Shown here: piece by piece, positions 8,581 to 16,260 of the stretch | How positions within the stretch are numbered: the first letter of the stretch is position 1 | Layout of the letters: each line of letters opens with the position of its first letter | Assembly (NCBI GenBank): GCA_036496285.1 | Contig: DASXLI010000091.1 | Span: 31,539 to 95,538 of the forward strand | Direction: 5' to 3' | Source of the DNA: DP-19 sp036496285 | GTDB taxonomy: Bacteria; Desulfobacterota; Binatia; UTPRO1 | Length of the DNA: 64,000 nt | Notes under the pieces: generated by a model | What the model was told of the DNA's origin: nothing | Seen by the model: the letters and a program-made list of their open reading frames with translations, nothing else | Databases searched by the model: none | Translations under genes and position numbers: made by a program

Positions 8581-9422
8581 CCGTCGGCGCCCGGGCGGTG
8601 CGCCCAGGGCGGCGGATGGTCGAGATCGAGGTCGTACGGCCCGAATTTGAGGCCGACCGTGCCGGGCGTCCAACGCGAGCGCCAGTCGGGTGGGAAGTCG
8701 CGGCGCGCGCGCGTCGGATCGGCCCCCAGCTGATCGTACGCGCGCGCGGTCAGCTCGAGGAGCTCGGCCTCGAGGTGCGCGACGAAGGCATGCAGCGTGT
8801 CCTCGTCGGCGTCCGGCGGGATCCAATAGGGACCGGACGCCAGCGTCACGCGATGGTTGAACGGGAGGGGTACTTGCGTGTGATCCCAGGTGTCGAGCAC
8901 GGCACCGCGCCGGTACCAGGTGCGCACCACGACGACCGGCGCCTGACAGGCGCGCGCGATCGCTGCAGCACCGGACTTCATGCGGAACGCGGGTCCCTGC
9001 GAGCCGTCGACGGTGATGCCGTACACGACCCGTGGGGCGGCGCGCATGTGCGCGATCATCTCATCCAGCACGACGCTGCGGCGGCGTGATCGCGAGCCCG
9101 ATCCTCCGCGGAAGACGACGAAGTTGCAGCGTCGTAGCAGGGCCGTGATCACCTCCCCGAAGTCGCTCACGCTCGCGAGCGTGTGCGGATGGTAGTTGCG
9201 GTAGTTGAAGGCGACGGTGAAGACCTCCTGATGCCAAAGCGTGCCGACGGCGCGGTCGTGCCGGTCGAGGCACGCGGACATCAGATCCCAGAGGCCTTCC
9301 TCGTGGCGCGACGTCACCTCGACGAGCCACATGTAGGCGACGTACAGCCAGGGCAGCACGATCGCGGCGAGCCGGATGCCGCGCGCTGCGACCCACCGCC
9401 GGAAGCGCTTGCCGGGCCGCAC
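8526..9422 (-). CDS. DUF374-type lysophospholipid acyltransferase-like protein
   Basis: The 298-residue protein opens with a basic segment and one membrane helix (IRLAAIVLPWLYVAYMWLVEV). It then shows the DUF374 acyltransferase-related pattern LWHQEVF, VSDFGEVITALL, FVVFRGGSGSRSRR, YGITVDGSQGPAFRMKSGAAAIARACQAPVV. Relatives are proposed to acylate lipids at the inner membrane. The GITVDGSQGP block replaces the EGTR motif of PlsC-type enzymes. It lies 28 bases downstream of the membrane protein at 9451-10194, so the two may be co-transcribed. Confidence 0.75.
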   Translation of the reverse strand: MRPGKRFRRWVAARGIRLAAIVLPWLYVAYMWLVEVTSRHEEGLWDLMSACLDRHDRAVGTLWHQEVFTVAFNYRNYHPHTLASVSDFGEVITALLRRCNFVVFRGGSGSRSRRRSVVLDEMIAHMRAAPRVVYGITVDGSQGPAFRMKSGAAAIARACQAPVVVVRTWYRRGAVLDTWDHTQVPLPFNHRVTLASGPYWIPPDADEDTLHAFVAHLEAELLELTARAYDQLGADPTRARRDFPPDWRSRWTPGTVGLKFGPYDLDLDHPPPWAHRPGADGYAEAATDGAAPTASAIS

Positions 9423-9450
9423 GCGGCGCGGCCTCGCGGGCGCGTCTCCT

Positions 9451-10194
9451 TCAGCGGCGATGGGCGGCCTCGCGCCGGCGCGGGCGGCGCGCCGGCTCCG
9501 CGGGCGCGACGGCGGGCGCCGGCGCAGGCGGCGCGTCGCGCAGAGCAGGGAAGATGCGCCTCGTGATCCACGGGATCACCAGCATCGCGACCAGCACGAC
9601 GCCGCCGATGATGCGGTCGTCGTCCACGATGGCGGCGGTCGCGATGCTCGTGCCGAGGAGCAGCCCGAACCACACCAGGTCGCCGGCGATCGCGGAGGCC
9701 CAGCCGAGGAGGCGTGGCACGTGCAGGCCGTTCACCAGCATGCCGGCCGAGTAGACGTCGACGCCGAAGCCGACCGTGGCGATGCGGAAGAGCGCGGGCG
9801 CCATGCCGCCGCTCCGGAGATCCTCCGCGCGCGGCACGCGTGTGCCGAGCATCGCGAAGCGGATCATGCGCTCGCCGAGCCATTTGATCGCCGGCACGCG
9901 GCGCGCCGCTTTCCGCAGCCCGCTGAAGAGCGGATGGCAGACGGCCGCCCCGAGCACGTCGGAGATCGTATAGAGGAGAAAGGTGAACGCGGGATGGAGC
10001 GGAATGTGGCGCGCGAGCAGCACGCCGGCGGGAATGCCGGGACCGACGGGCGCCCAGAAGAGCGCGAAGACCAGCATCGTCGGGCCGCCGGGAAAGTGGC
10101 CCGCCGCCTCGACCAGGGCATTCGCGCCGGCCGGACCGGTGAACGCGCTCGGGTCGAGCATCGTCTGCGGGTTGAAGACGTCGAGAGGGCTCAC
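9451..10194 (-). CDS. Integral membrane protein of unknown function
   Basis: This 247-residue protein has several hydrophobic segments, for example PTMLVFALFWAPVGPGIPAG, FTFLLYTISDVLGAAVC, DLVWFGLLLGTSIATAAIV and IIGGVVLVAMLVIPWI. It ends in a Pro/Ala-rich then Arg-rich tail that is probably cytoplasmic. I do not recognise the family. The early AGHFPGGPTML stretch followed by a GIPAG loop hints at a channel- or transporter-like re-entrant region. It is upstream of and probably co-transcribed with the acyltransferase-like gene. Confidence 0.6.
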   Translation of the reverse strand: MSPLDVFNPQTMLDPSAFTGPAGANALVEAAGHFPGGPTMLVFALFWAPVGPGIPAGVLLARHIPLHPAFTFLLYTISDVLGAAVCHPLFSGLRKAARRVPAIKWLGERMIRFAMLGTRVPRAEDLRSGGMAPALFRIATVGFGVDVYSAGMLVNGLHVPRLLGWASAIAGDLVWFGLLLGTSIATAAIVDDDRIIGGVVLVAMLVIPWITRRIFPALRDAPPAPAPAVAPAEPARRPRRREAAHRR

Positions 10195-10286
10195 GATCGG
10201 TCCGCGGTTGGCATCGTCGAGCGTTTGCTTGTACCTCGGAACGCAGCCGCGGGCCAGGCAGCTCGCCGCGGCGCCTGGAGGGAGCG

Positions 10287-10865
10287 ATGCAGGCGAGTAT
10301 GTGGCATGACATGTTTGGTCTCTCGTTGCCGGTTCTCGAGAAGGTGCTGCGGCCGGTCGTGGTCTACGTGTTCCTGGTCGTCGGCCTGCGGCTCGCGGGC
10401 AAGCGCGAGCTCGCGCAGCTGAACGCCTTCGACCTCGTCGTGCTCCTCACCCTGTCGAACACGGTGCAGAACGCGATCATCGGCGACGACAACTCGGTGA
10501 CGGGCGGCATCATCGGCGCGATCGCGCTGCTCGGCCTGAACTACCTCGTCGTGCGCTTCACCTACCATCATCAATGGCTCGATCACCTGGTCGAGGGCGA
10601 GCCGACCGTGCTGGTCGAGAACGGCACGCTGCTGGAGGGCAACCTGCAGCGCGAGCTGCTGACGCTCGGCGAGCTGAGGGCGGCGGGGCACAAGCAGGGA
10701 TTCGCATCGCTCCACGAGGTCGATCGCGCCGTGCTCGAGCCTGGTGGCGGGATCTCGTTCGTCGCGAAGAAGACGATGACCGATGAGGCCCGGCACAACG
10801 AGCTGCTGGCGCGGCTCGACGAGCTGAGCCGCCAGGTCGCGGCGCTGCGCGCCTCGGCGCCTTGA
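10287..10865 (+). CDS. DUF421/YetF-type membrane protein
   Basis: The 192-residue protein has three N-terminal membrane helices and a soluble C-terminal DUF421 domain. Visible signatures are VVGLRLAGKRELAQLNAFDLVVLLTLSNTVQNAI, GLNYLVVRFTYHHQWLDHLVEGEPTVLVENG in two blocks, and LGELRAAGHKQGFASLHEVDRAVLEPGG. YetF-like proteins are envelope-linked and of unclear function. ATG 10287 has a GGAGGGAG site three bases away; an alternative ATG is at 10299. A Glu/Leu-rich helix at the C-terminus may oligomerise. Confidence 0.85.
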   Translation: MQASMWHDMFGLSLPVLEKVLRPVVVYVFLVVGLRLAGKRELAQLNAFDLVVLLTLSNTVQNAIIGDDNSVTGGIIGAIALLGLNYLVVRFTYHHQWLDHLVEGEPTVLVENGTLLEGNLQRELLTLGELRAAGHKQGFASLHEVDRAVLEPGGGISFVAKKTMTDEARHNELLARLDELSRQVAALRASAP

Positions 10866-10891
10866 CGCTCGGCGGCGGGCTGCCGTAAATC
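10862..10891 (+). promoter_or_regulatory. Candidate promoter of the ECF sigma/anti-sigma pair
   Basis: TTGACG (10862-10867) is followed after 17 or 18 bases by GTAAAT/TAAATC (10885-10891). The -35 overlaps the stop of the DUF421 gene. Transcription would start near 10897, giving a short leader to ATG 10914. Confidence 0.35.
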
Positions 10892-10913
10892 CGATCGGCC
10901 GCGGAATCCGTAC

Positions 10914-11534
10914 ATGGCATCTGAGAAGAAGCGCGTGCGACCCCAGCACCAACTGGCCGTCGCCGAGCGGCGCGACGACGACTGGCACGCCCTCATCGGG
11001 CGGGCGGCGGCGCGCGACGAGGCGGCGTTCGCCGAGCTGTACGACCGGAGCAGCGCGCTCGTGCACGGTCTCGTCCTGCGCATCCTGCGCGAGCCGGCGA
11101 TCGCCGAGGAGGTGACGCTCGACGTCTACCTCCAGGTGTGGCGGCAGGCGGAGCGCTACGACCCGGCCCGCGGCAGTGTCCGTGCCTGGCTGCTCCTCCT
11201 GGCGCGGAGCCGCGCCATCGACCATCGGCGCGCGGCCGCCGTCGAGCCGCGCGAGCGCGAGACCGTGGACCACGCACGGCTCCTGCCGGCGGCGCAGCCG
11301 GGGCCCGAGGACTGCGCGGCGATCAGTGAGCGGCGGCTCCTCGTGACGCGCGCCTGCGTCGACCTGGCGCCGGAGCAGCGCCAGGTGATCGAGCTCGCGT
11401 ATTTCCGTGGCTTCAGCCACAGCGAGATCGCGGCCGAGCTCGGGCAGCCGCTCGGAACGGTGAAGACGCGCATCCGCGCCGGCATGACGCGCCTGCGCGA
11501 GACCTTGCAGAAGAGTGGAGCGGCGACATGGTGA
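10914..11534 (+). CDS. ECF-type RNA polymerase sigma factor
   Basis: This 206-residue sigma factor has region 2 (DEAAFAELYDRSSALVHGLVLRIL, then AEEVTLDVYLQVWRQAERYDPARGSVRAWLLLLARSRAIDHRR) and region 4 (LAPEQRQVIELAYFRGFSHSEIAAELGQPLGTVKTRIRAGMTRL). The pattern matches the SigK/RpoE-like group that pairs with ChrR-type anti-sigma factors. Its stop overlaps the start of the anti-sigma gene by seven bases, showing translational coupling. It probably directs its own promoter and a stress regulon; the inducer is unknown. Confidence 0.94.
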   Translation: MASEKKRVRPQHQLAVAERRDDDWHALIGRAAARDEAAFAELYDRSSALVHGLVLRILREPAIAEEVTLDVYLQVWRQAERYDPARGSVRAWLLLLARSRAIDHRRAAAVEPRERETVDHARLLPAAQPGPEDCAAISERRLLVTRACVDLAPEQRQVIELAYFRGFSHSEIAAELGQPLGTVKTRIRAGMTRLRETLQKSGAATW

Positions 11535-12085
11535 AGCACGCGCGACCGACCGAGCCCCTGCGCGAACGCGCGTCCCTCTACGCGCTCGGCGCCCTCGATG
11601 GCGCCGCGCGCCGCGAGCTCGAAGAGCACATCCGCGACGGCTGCCGGGTGTGCGGCGACGAGGTCGCCGCGTTCGGCGACGTCGCGGCCGACCTTGCGCT
11701 CATGGCGACGCCCGAGGCGCCGCCGGTGGCGTTGCGCGGACGGCTCCTCGATGCGGTGCGTGCCCCGGAGAGCGCGTCGCCGTTCTTCTTCCTCGGCGCC
11801 GACGAGGGACGCTGGGTCGAGATGCTGCCCGGCGTGATGCGCAAGGATCTCGCCGCAACCGACGCCGGCTCGCGCGCGTTTCTCGTCCGCATGGCGCCGG
11901 GGAGCGCGATCGTCACCCACGCGCACGGTCCGATCGAGCACTGCTACCTCATCGAGGGCGACCTGCGCGTCGCCGGCCGGCATGTACGCGCCGGCGCGTA
12001 TCACCGTGCCGCCGCCGGCAGCGTGCACGAGACGATCCGCACCGACGGCGGTGCGCTCTTCCTGATCGTCGAAGCGCGCGCCTGA
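11528..12085 (+). CDS. ChrR-like anti-sigma factor with cupin domain
   Basis: The 185-residue protein has an N-terminal zinc-binding anti-sigma domain (H34, C39, C42 in LEEHIRDGCRVCG) and a C-terminal cupin domain. Candidate metal ligands are in THAHGPIEHCYLIEGD and GSVHE. In ChrR of Rhodobacter the N-terminal zinc domain holds the sigma factor and the cupin senses singlet oxygen or peroxides. Coupling with the sigma gene supports the same role. The stress sensed here is inferred by analogy only. Confidence 0.88.
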   Translation: MVKHARPTEPLRERASLYALGALDGAARRELEEHIRDGCRVCGDEVAAFGDVAADLALMATPEAPPVALRGRLLDAVRAPESASPFFFLGADEGRWVEMLPGVMRKDLAATDAGSRAFLVRMAPGSAIVTHAHGPIEHCYLIEGDLRVAGRHVRAGAYHRAAAGSVHETIRTDGGALFLIVEARA

Positions 12086-12106
12086 CCGCGCGCCGAGCTC
12101 GCGTCG

Positions 12107-12128
12107 CTCGGGACGATTTCGTCCCGAG
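12107..12128. terminator. Hairpin after the anti-sigma gene
   Basis: A perfect nine-pair stem CTCGGGACG/CGTCCCGAG with loop ATTT lies 22 bases after the anti-sigma stop and between two convergent genes. No T-run follows, so termination strength is uncertain. Confidence 0.4.
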
Positions 12129-12216
12129 TCAAGCTATACGGTCCATTCTGGCGCACGGCTTCGCGCGGTGCGCGCAAGAAAATCGCCGCTGCGCAATCGG
12201 GTGCGCGCCCGCAATC

Positions 12217-13518
12217 TCATCCGAAGCCCGGCGCGCTGACCTCCTCCTCGATCTCGGGTGTGCGCATCCGTCCCGGCGGCAGCCCGGCCGCGCGTAGCTC
12301 GGGCGAGCGCAGCAGCAGGATCGCCGCGACGAGAATACCCGCCGAGGCGAGCACGAAGACGAGCGGGTAGCCGTCACGCTCGGCGATGCTGCCGAGCACG
12401 GTCGGGCCGAGCCAGAGCCCGAGGCTGAACGAGCCGGTGAAGATCGCCGTGATGCGCGCCCGCTCCGAGGGACGCGCCGCGCCGATCGCGAGCGCGTTGA
12501 TCGCCGGATAGAAGACGCCGTGCGAGAGGCCGAAGATCGCGCCGTAGACCTCGAGCGCGCCCGGCCGGAGGTCGGCCATCGCCAGCACGACGGCGGCGTA
12601 GATCAGCACGGCCGCGAGCGCCACCCGGTGGCGGCCGAGCCGGTCGGCGAGATGGCCGAAGCCGACGCGCACGAAGATCGCTGCCACCGCGTAGGCGACG
12701 AAGAACCCGCCGGCGCGGGCGCGGCCGAGCGCCAGCGCGTGTGGCCCCTGGAACGCGAACACGGTGCCGAAGCCGGCGCCGGTGAGCACGAGGATCAACG
12801 CGTACTGGTGCGCGAGCGGCTGGCGCAGCACCTCGAGGAGCCCGCCGCGCGCGCCCGGATGCACCTGGCGGATCGGCTCGCGAATGCGCGTCGTCAGCGC
12901 GACGGCGACGAGCGCCATCACGCCGGCGCTGACGAAGACGACGCGCCAGCCGACGGCCGCGGCGAGCGGCTCGCCCACCGCGGGCGCGATCGCGTTCATC
13001 ACGAGCATGCTCGAGCCGCCGACGCCGAGCGCGTGGCTGAGGCGCTCGTGCGGCACCAGCTCCGCGATCAAGGTGCCGAACGCGGTCACGACGAGCGCGT
13101 AGGAGACGCCCTGCAGGACGCGCAGCGCCTCGATCAACGGCCCGAGGGAATGCACCGCCGTGAAGCCGAAGGCGGCGACGCTCATGGCGAGCGCGCCGAG
13201 GGTCATTGCGCGGCGGCGTGAGAAGCGCTCCATCCAGCCGGCCGTCGCGAGCGTGAAGAGCACCGTCGAGACGCCGAGCAGGCCGACGACGAGACCGATG
13301 TCGGCCGGTCCGGCGCCGAGCTCCTGCGTGAGGAAGCGCGGCAGAAGGTAGAAGGTGGAGAAGGCGAAGCCCCACGCCGATGCCGAGACCAGGACGAGCG
13401 CGACGTCGGTCGTGAACCAGTGCTTCGTCGGGTCAAGACGGCCCGCGGTCCGCGTGCTCGGCTGCGCCCGCCGCCCGCGCGGGGCGGCATCCTGCCGGAT
13501 CATTCGTAGGTGCCTCAT
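12217..13518 (-). CDS. Major facilitator superfamily transporter
   Basis: The 433-residue protein has twelve predicted membrane helices and the MFS loop 2-3 motif (GWMERFSRRRAMTLGA) with a related copy in the second half (GHLADRLGRHRVALAA). The pattern resembles small-molecule exporters of the YfcJ/YhhS kind. The substrate is unknown. ATG 13518 has GGAGAG seven bases upstream. A minus-strand intrinsic terminator lies 57-91 bases upstream of the start, so the leader may be subject to attenuation or follow a small RNA. Confidence 0.88.
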   Translation of the reverse strand: MRHLRMIRQDAAPRGRRAQPSTRTAGRLDPTKHWFTTDVALVLVSASAWGFAFSTFYLLPRFLTQELGAGPADIGLVVGLLGVSTVLFTLATAGWMERFSRRRAMTLGALAMSVAAFGFTAVHSLGPLIEALRVLQGVSYALVVTAFGTLIAELVPHERLSHALGVGGSSMLVMNAIAPAVGEPLAAAVGWRVVFVSAGVMALVAVALTTRIREPIRQVHPGARGGLLEVLRQPLAHQYALILVLTGAGFGTVFAFQGPHALALGRARAGGFFVAYAVAAIFVRVGFGHLADRLGRHRVALAAVLIYAAVVLAMADLRPGALEVYGAIFGLSHGVFYPAINALAIGAARPSERARITAIFTGSFSLGLWLGPTVLGSIAERDGYPLVFVLASAGILVAAILLLRSPELRAAGLPPGRMRTPEIEEEVSAPGFG

Positions 13519-14112
13519 CGCGTCTCTCCGATCCTCCGTGACAGCTTCCGGAGAGGCTCGTGAGCGGTCCCACGAAAAAGCCCCTCCGGCCGGCGCGGCG
13601 GGAGGGGCTGGGAAGTCGATGCTGGGTTGCGTCTACCGCAGCATGGACCGTCCGGTCCCCCCGTGAGCGCCCGCATGGGCGGCGCGCCACGACGTAAAAT
13701 CGACCGACGGTTTGTGCTGCATGCGAATCATCGAGCCCGCATAAAGCCACAACTGCGTCGGCGCTGCAACCCATATTCGCCGTGGGGGGATCGACTCACG
13801 CGCCGGCACGACCACGGTGAGGGACATCACGTTTCCCGGAACGTCGCCGTGGGAGTGCGCCAACCAGCAGGTACGCAGCAGCGCCTCCAGCAATCGCGGC
13901 AAGAGGCAGGATCGCGAAGGCGGCGCGCGTCCCCAAGCCGAGGAGACGAAAGGTGCCCCATGATGGCGCACCGGCCGCCCGTTCGATGCAAGCGAAGTGT
14001 TCTGAGATGGTCCGCCGGCTCGGACTGAGCCTGCCGTTCTCTATGCGGACAGTGGTAGAAGCGCGGTGAAAATGGACGGGCGAGCGCGGCGGATCGGCCG
14101 GGAGGAGGACGT
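13519..14112. other. 594-base region without a confident gene
   Basis: The stretch holds a minus-strand intrinsic terminator and, just upstream of it on the same strand, two small hairpins: one about 14 bases long near 13640-13655 and one whose ATGCTG/CAGCAT arms are near 13617-13645. A minus-strand frame around 13800-14040 encodes a membrane-helix-like stretch but lacks a start and runs into a stop, so it could be a decayed gene. The right end holds the GGAGGAGGAC site of the cyclase gene. Confidence 0.4.
13575..13609 (-). terminator. Intrinsic terminator upstream of the MFS gene
   Basis: On the minus strand a nine-pair stem AGCCCCTCC/GGAGGGGCT with a 13-base loop is followed by five T residues. 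It sits before, not after, a recognisable gene on that strand. It may end a small RNA or a decayed gene, or attenuate the MFS transporter transcript. Confidence 0.65.
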
Positions 14113-16185
14113 GTGACGGCGGACGGCACCACGCGCAAGCTCGCTGCCATCATGTTCACCGACATGGTCGGCTACAGCGCCTTGGCGCAGCGCAACGAGG
14201 CCTTGGCGCTCGATCTGCTGGTCGAGCATCAGCGCCAGCTGCGGCCCATCTTTCTCCGGCACGGCGGCCGCGAGATCAAAGCCATCGGCGACGGGTTCCT
14301 CGTGGAGTTCTCGAGCGCGCTGCAGGCGGTGCGCTGCGCTCTCGCGATCCAGACGGCACTGGTGCAGCGCAATGCCTCCGAGGGAACCGACCGGCGCATC
14401 CAGGTCCGCATCGGCCTGCATCTCGGTGACGTGGAGGTGCGCGACGGCGACGTGTTCGGCGACGGTGTCAACATCGCCGCGCGCGTCGAGCCGCTCGCCG
14501 ACGCCAATGGGATCTGCATCACCGGCCCGGTGTTCGATCAGGTTCGCAACAAGATCGCCGAGCCGCTCGTACGTCTGGGGCGGCCGGAGCTGAAGCACAT
14601 TCAGGTGCCGATCGACGTGTACCGCGTGGTGCTGCCGTGGACGCAGGCGACAGCTCGCCACGCGGGGCGTCAGCCCCCGGGACGGCGACTCGGCGGACGT
14701 GCCGGTATGATCGCCGCGGCATTCGGCGTGGTCGTAGTGGTGCTGGTGTGGTGGACGACCACTCGCGCGCCGCACACGGCAAGTGCGCCACCATCCGACA
14801 CGGGAGCGCCGGCGGCGAAGAAGTCGGTCGCCGTGCTGCCGTTCGTCAACATGAGCTCCGACAAGGAGAACGAGTACTTCAGCGACGGCATTACCGAAGA
14901 TCTGATCACCGCCCTCTCCAAGGTGTCGGGCCTGCACGTCGCGGCCCGCACCTCGTCGTTCGCCTTCAAGGACAAGAACGAAGACGTCGAGAAGATCGGC
15001 GCGGAACTCCACGTCGGCGCCGTCCTCGAAGGTAGCGTGGCGAAAGCTGGCAACCGAGTGCGCATCACGGCGCAGCTCATCAACGTCGCGGACGGCTACC
15101 ACCTCTGGTCGGACAGCTACGACCGCGAGCTGCAGGACATTTTCGCCATCCGTAGTCAGGTCGCGGAGACCGTGGCGAAAGCGTTGCAGGTCACCCTCCT
15201 CGCGGGCGAGCGCGAGACGCTCGGGCAGAAACCTACGGACGATCTGGACGCGTATCAGCTCTATTTGAAAGGACGCCATGCGGCCGCAACCTACGCCGAG
15301 CCAGTCATCGCCATGCGGTATCTGCGGCAGGCGATCGCGCGCGACCCCGGCTATGCGTTGGCCTACAACGGCCTCGCTTACTACTACGTGTCCGGCATCG
15401 ATGGATTGGTAGAGGGGAGCGAGGGTCTGCCGCGCGCCCGCGAGGCGGCCGAAAAGGCGCTTCAGCTCGAGCCATCGTTGGCGGAGCCGCATACGTGGCT
15501 GGGCGTGGTGCACTGGTGGTACGACCGTGACGACATCGCAGCGCGACGCGAGCTCGAAACGGCAACCGCGATGCAGCCCGACTTGGCCTCCACCCATGAA
15601 CTCTACGGCTGGTATTTGGTGGCCGTCGGCAAGGTCGATGCAGGACTCGCCGAGTCGCGGCGCGCGGTCGAGCTGGATCCGCTCTCGTCCGAGGCCAACA
15701 CCTACCTGGGCGTCAACCTCTACCTCGCCCGCCACTACGACGAGGCGATCAAACAGCTGCGCATCGCGATCGACACCGACCCGGACTACGTCTACGCACA
15801 CCTGTTTCTCGGGCGCGTGTACGCGCGCACGGGCAGACTCTCCGAGGCAGTTGCCGAGCTGCGCACTGCCATGCAGCTGGCGCCGCTTCCGGAGCAGGAG
15901 TCGGCTCTCGGGCGCGCGTACGCCGACGCTGGGGACAGGAGCAAAGCGACCGAGGTGCTCGACCATCTCCGCGAGCAGATGCACGACATGTTCGTCTCCG
16001 CTGCCTTCCTGGCCACAGTGCATATCGGGCTGGGCCAGGTCGACGAGGCCTTCGCGGCACTGGAGAAGGCCGCGGCACAGCACTCGTATTACGCCGCGTG
16101 GTGGAAGGTCGACCCCGACCTCGACCCGTTGCGGTCCGATCCACGCTTCACGGTGCTGCTGAAGAAGGTGGGGATCGACAACTGA
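14113..16185 (+). CDS. Class III adenylate/guanylate cyclase - TolB-like - TPR fusion
   Basis: The 690-residue protein has a class III cyclase domain (residues about 8-175). It shows the metal-binding aspartate in FTDMVGYSALAQ, GDGFLVEF and the transition-state NIAARVE segment. A single membrane helix (about 197-213) follows, then a TolB-N-like domain (SVAVLPFVNMSSDKENEYFSDGITEDL) and at least six TPR-type repeats to the end. Such fusions are widespread in Proteobacteria and are thought to make cyclic nucleotide in response to an envelope signal read by the C-terminal part. The start is GTG 14113 after GGAGGAGGAC. Its transcription unit appears to hold this gene alone. Confidence 0.92.
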   Translation: MTADGTTRKLAAIMFTDMVGYSALAQRNEALALDLLVEHQRQLRPIFLRHGGREIKAIGDGFLVEFSSALQAVRCALAIQTALVQRNASEGTDRRIQVRIGLHLGDVEVRDGDVFGDGVNIAARVEPLADANGICITGPVFDQVRNKIAEPLVRLGRPELKHIQVPIDVYRVVLPWTQATARHAGRQPPGRRLGGRAGMIAAAFGVVVVVLVWWTTTRAPHTASAPPSDTGAPAAKKSVAVLPFVNMSSDKENEYFSDGITEDLITALSKVSGLHVAARTSSFAFKDKNEDVEKIGAELHVGAVLEGSVAKAGNRVRITAQLINVADGYHLWSDSYDRELQDIFAIRSQVAETVAKALQVTLLAGERETLGQKPTDDLDAYQLYLKGRHAAATYAEPVIAMRYLRQAIARDPGYALAYNGLAYYYVSGIDGLVEGSEGLPRAREAAEKALQLEPSLAEPHTWLGVVHWWYDRDDIAARRELETATAMQPDLASTHELYGWYLVAVGKVDAGLAESRRAVELDPLSSEANTYLGVNLYLARHYDEAIKQLRIAIDTDPDYVYAHLFLGRVYARTGRLSEAVAELRTAMQLAPLPEQESALGRAYADAGDRSKATEVLDHLREQMHDMFVSAAFLATVHIGLGQVDEAFAALEKAAAQHSYYAAWWKVDPDLDPLRSDPRFTVLLKKVGIDN

Positions 16186-16209
16186 CTTTCCACCCCATCG
16201 CCCTGGCCG

Positions 16210-16231
16210 AGAGCCGGACGGACCGGGCTCT
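16210..16231. terminator. Weak hairpin between convergent cyclase and esterase genes
   Basis: AGAGCC (16210-16215) pairs with GGCTCT (16226-16231), with a partly paired ten-base interior. It lies 25 bases past one stop and 30 before the other. Only two T residues follow. Confidence 0.25.
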
Positions 16232-16260
16232 TCCAACTTGCCGGAGGCCACGCTTCGGAT

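Noticed and set aside
13800..14040. Minus-strand stretch with a plausible membrane helix (AAFAILPLAAIAGGAAAYLLVG)
   Set aside because: No start codon in frame and a stop shortly after; could be a decayed gene but cannot be supported as a CDS.
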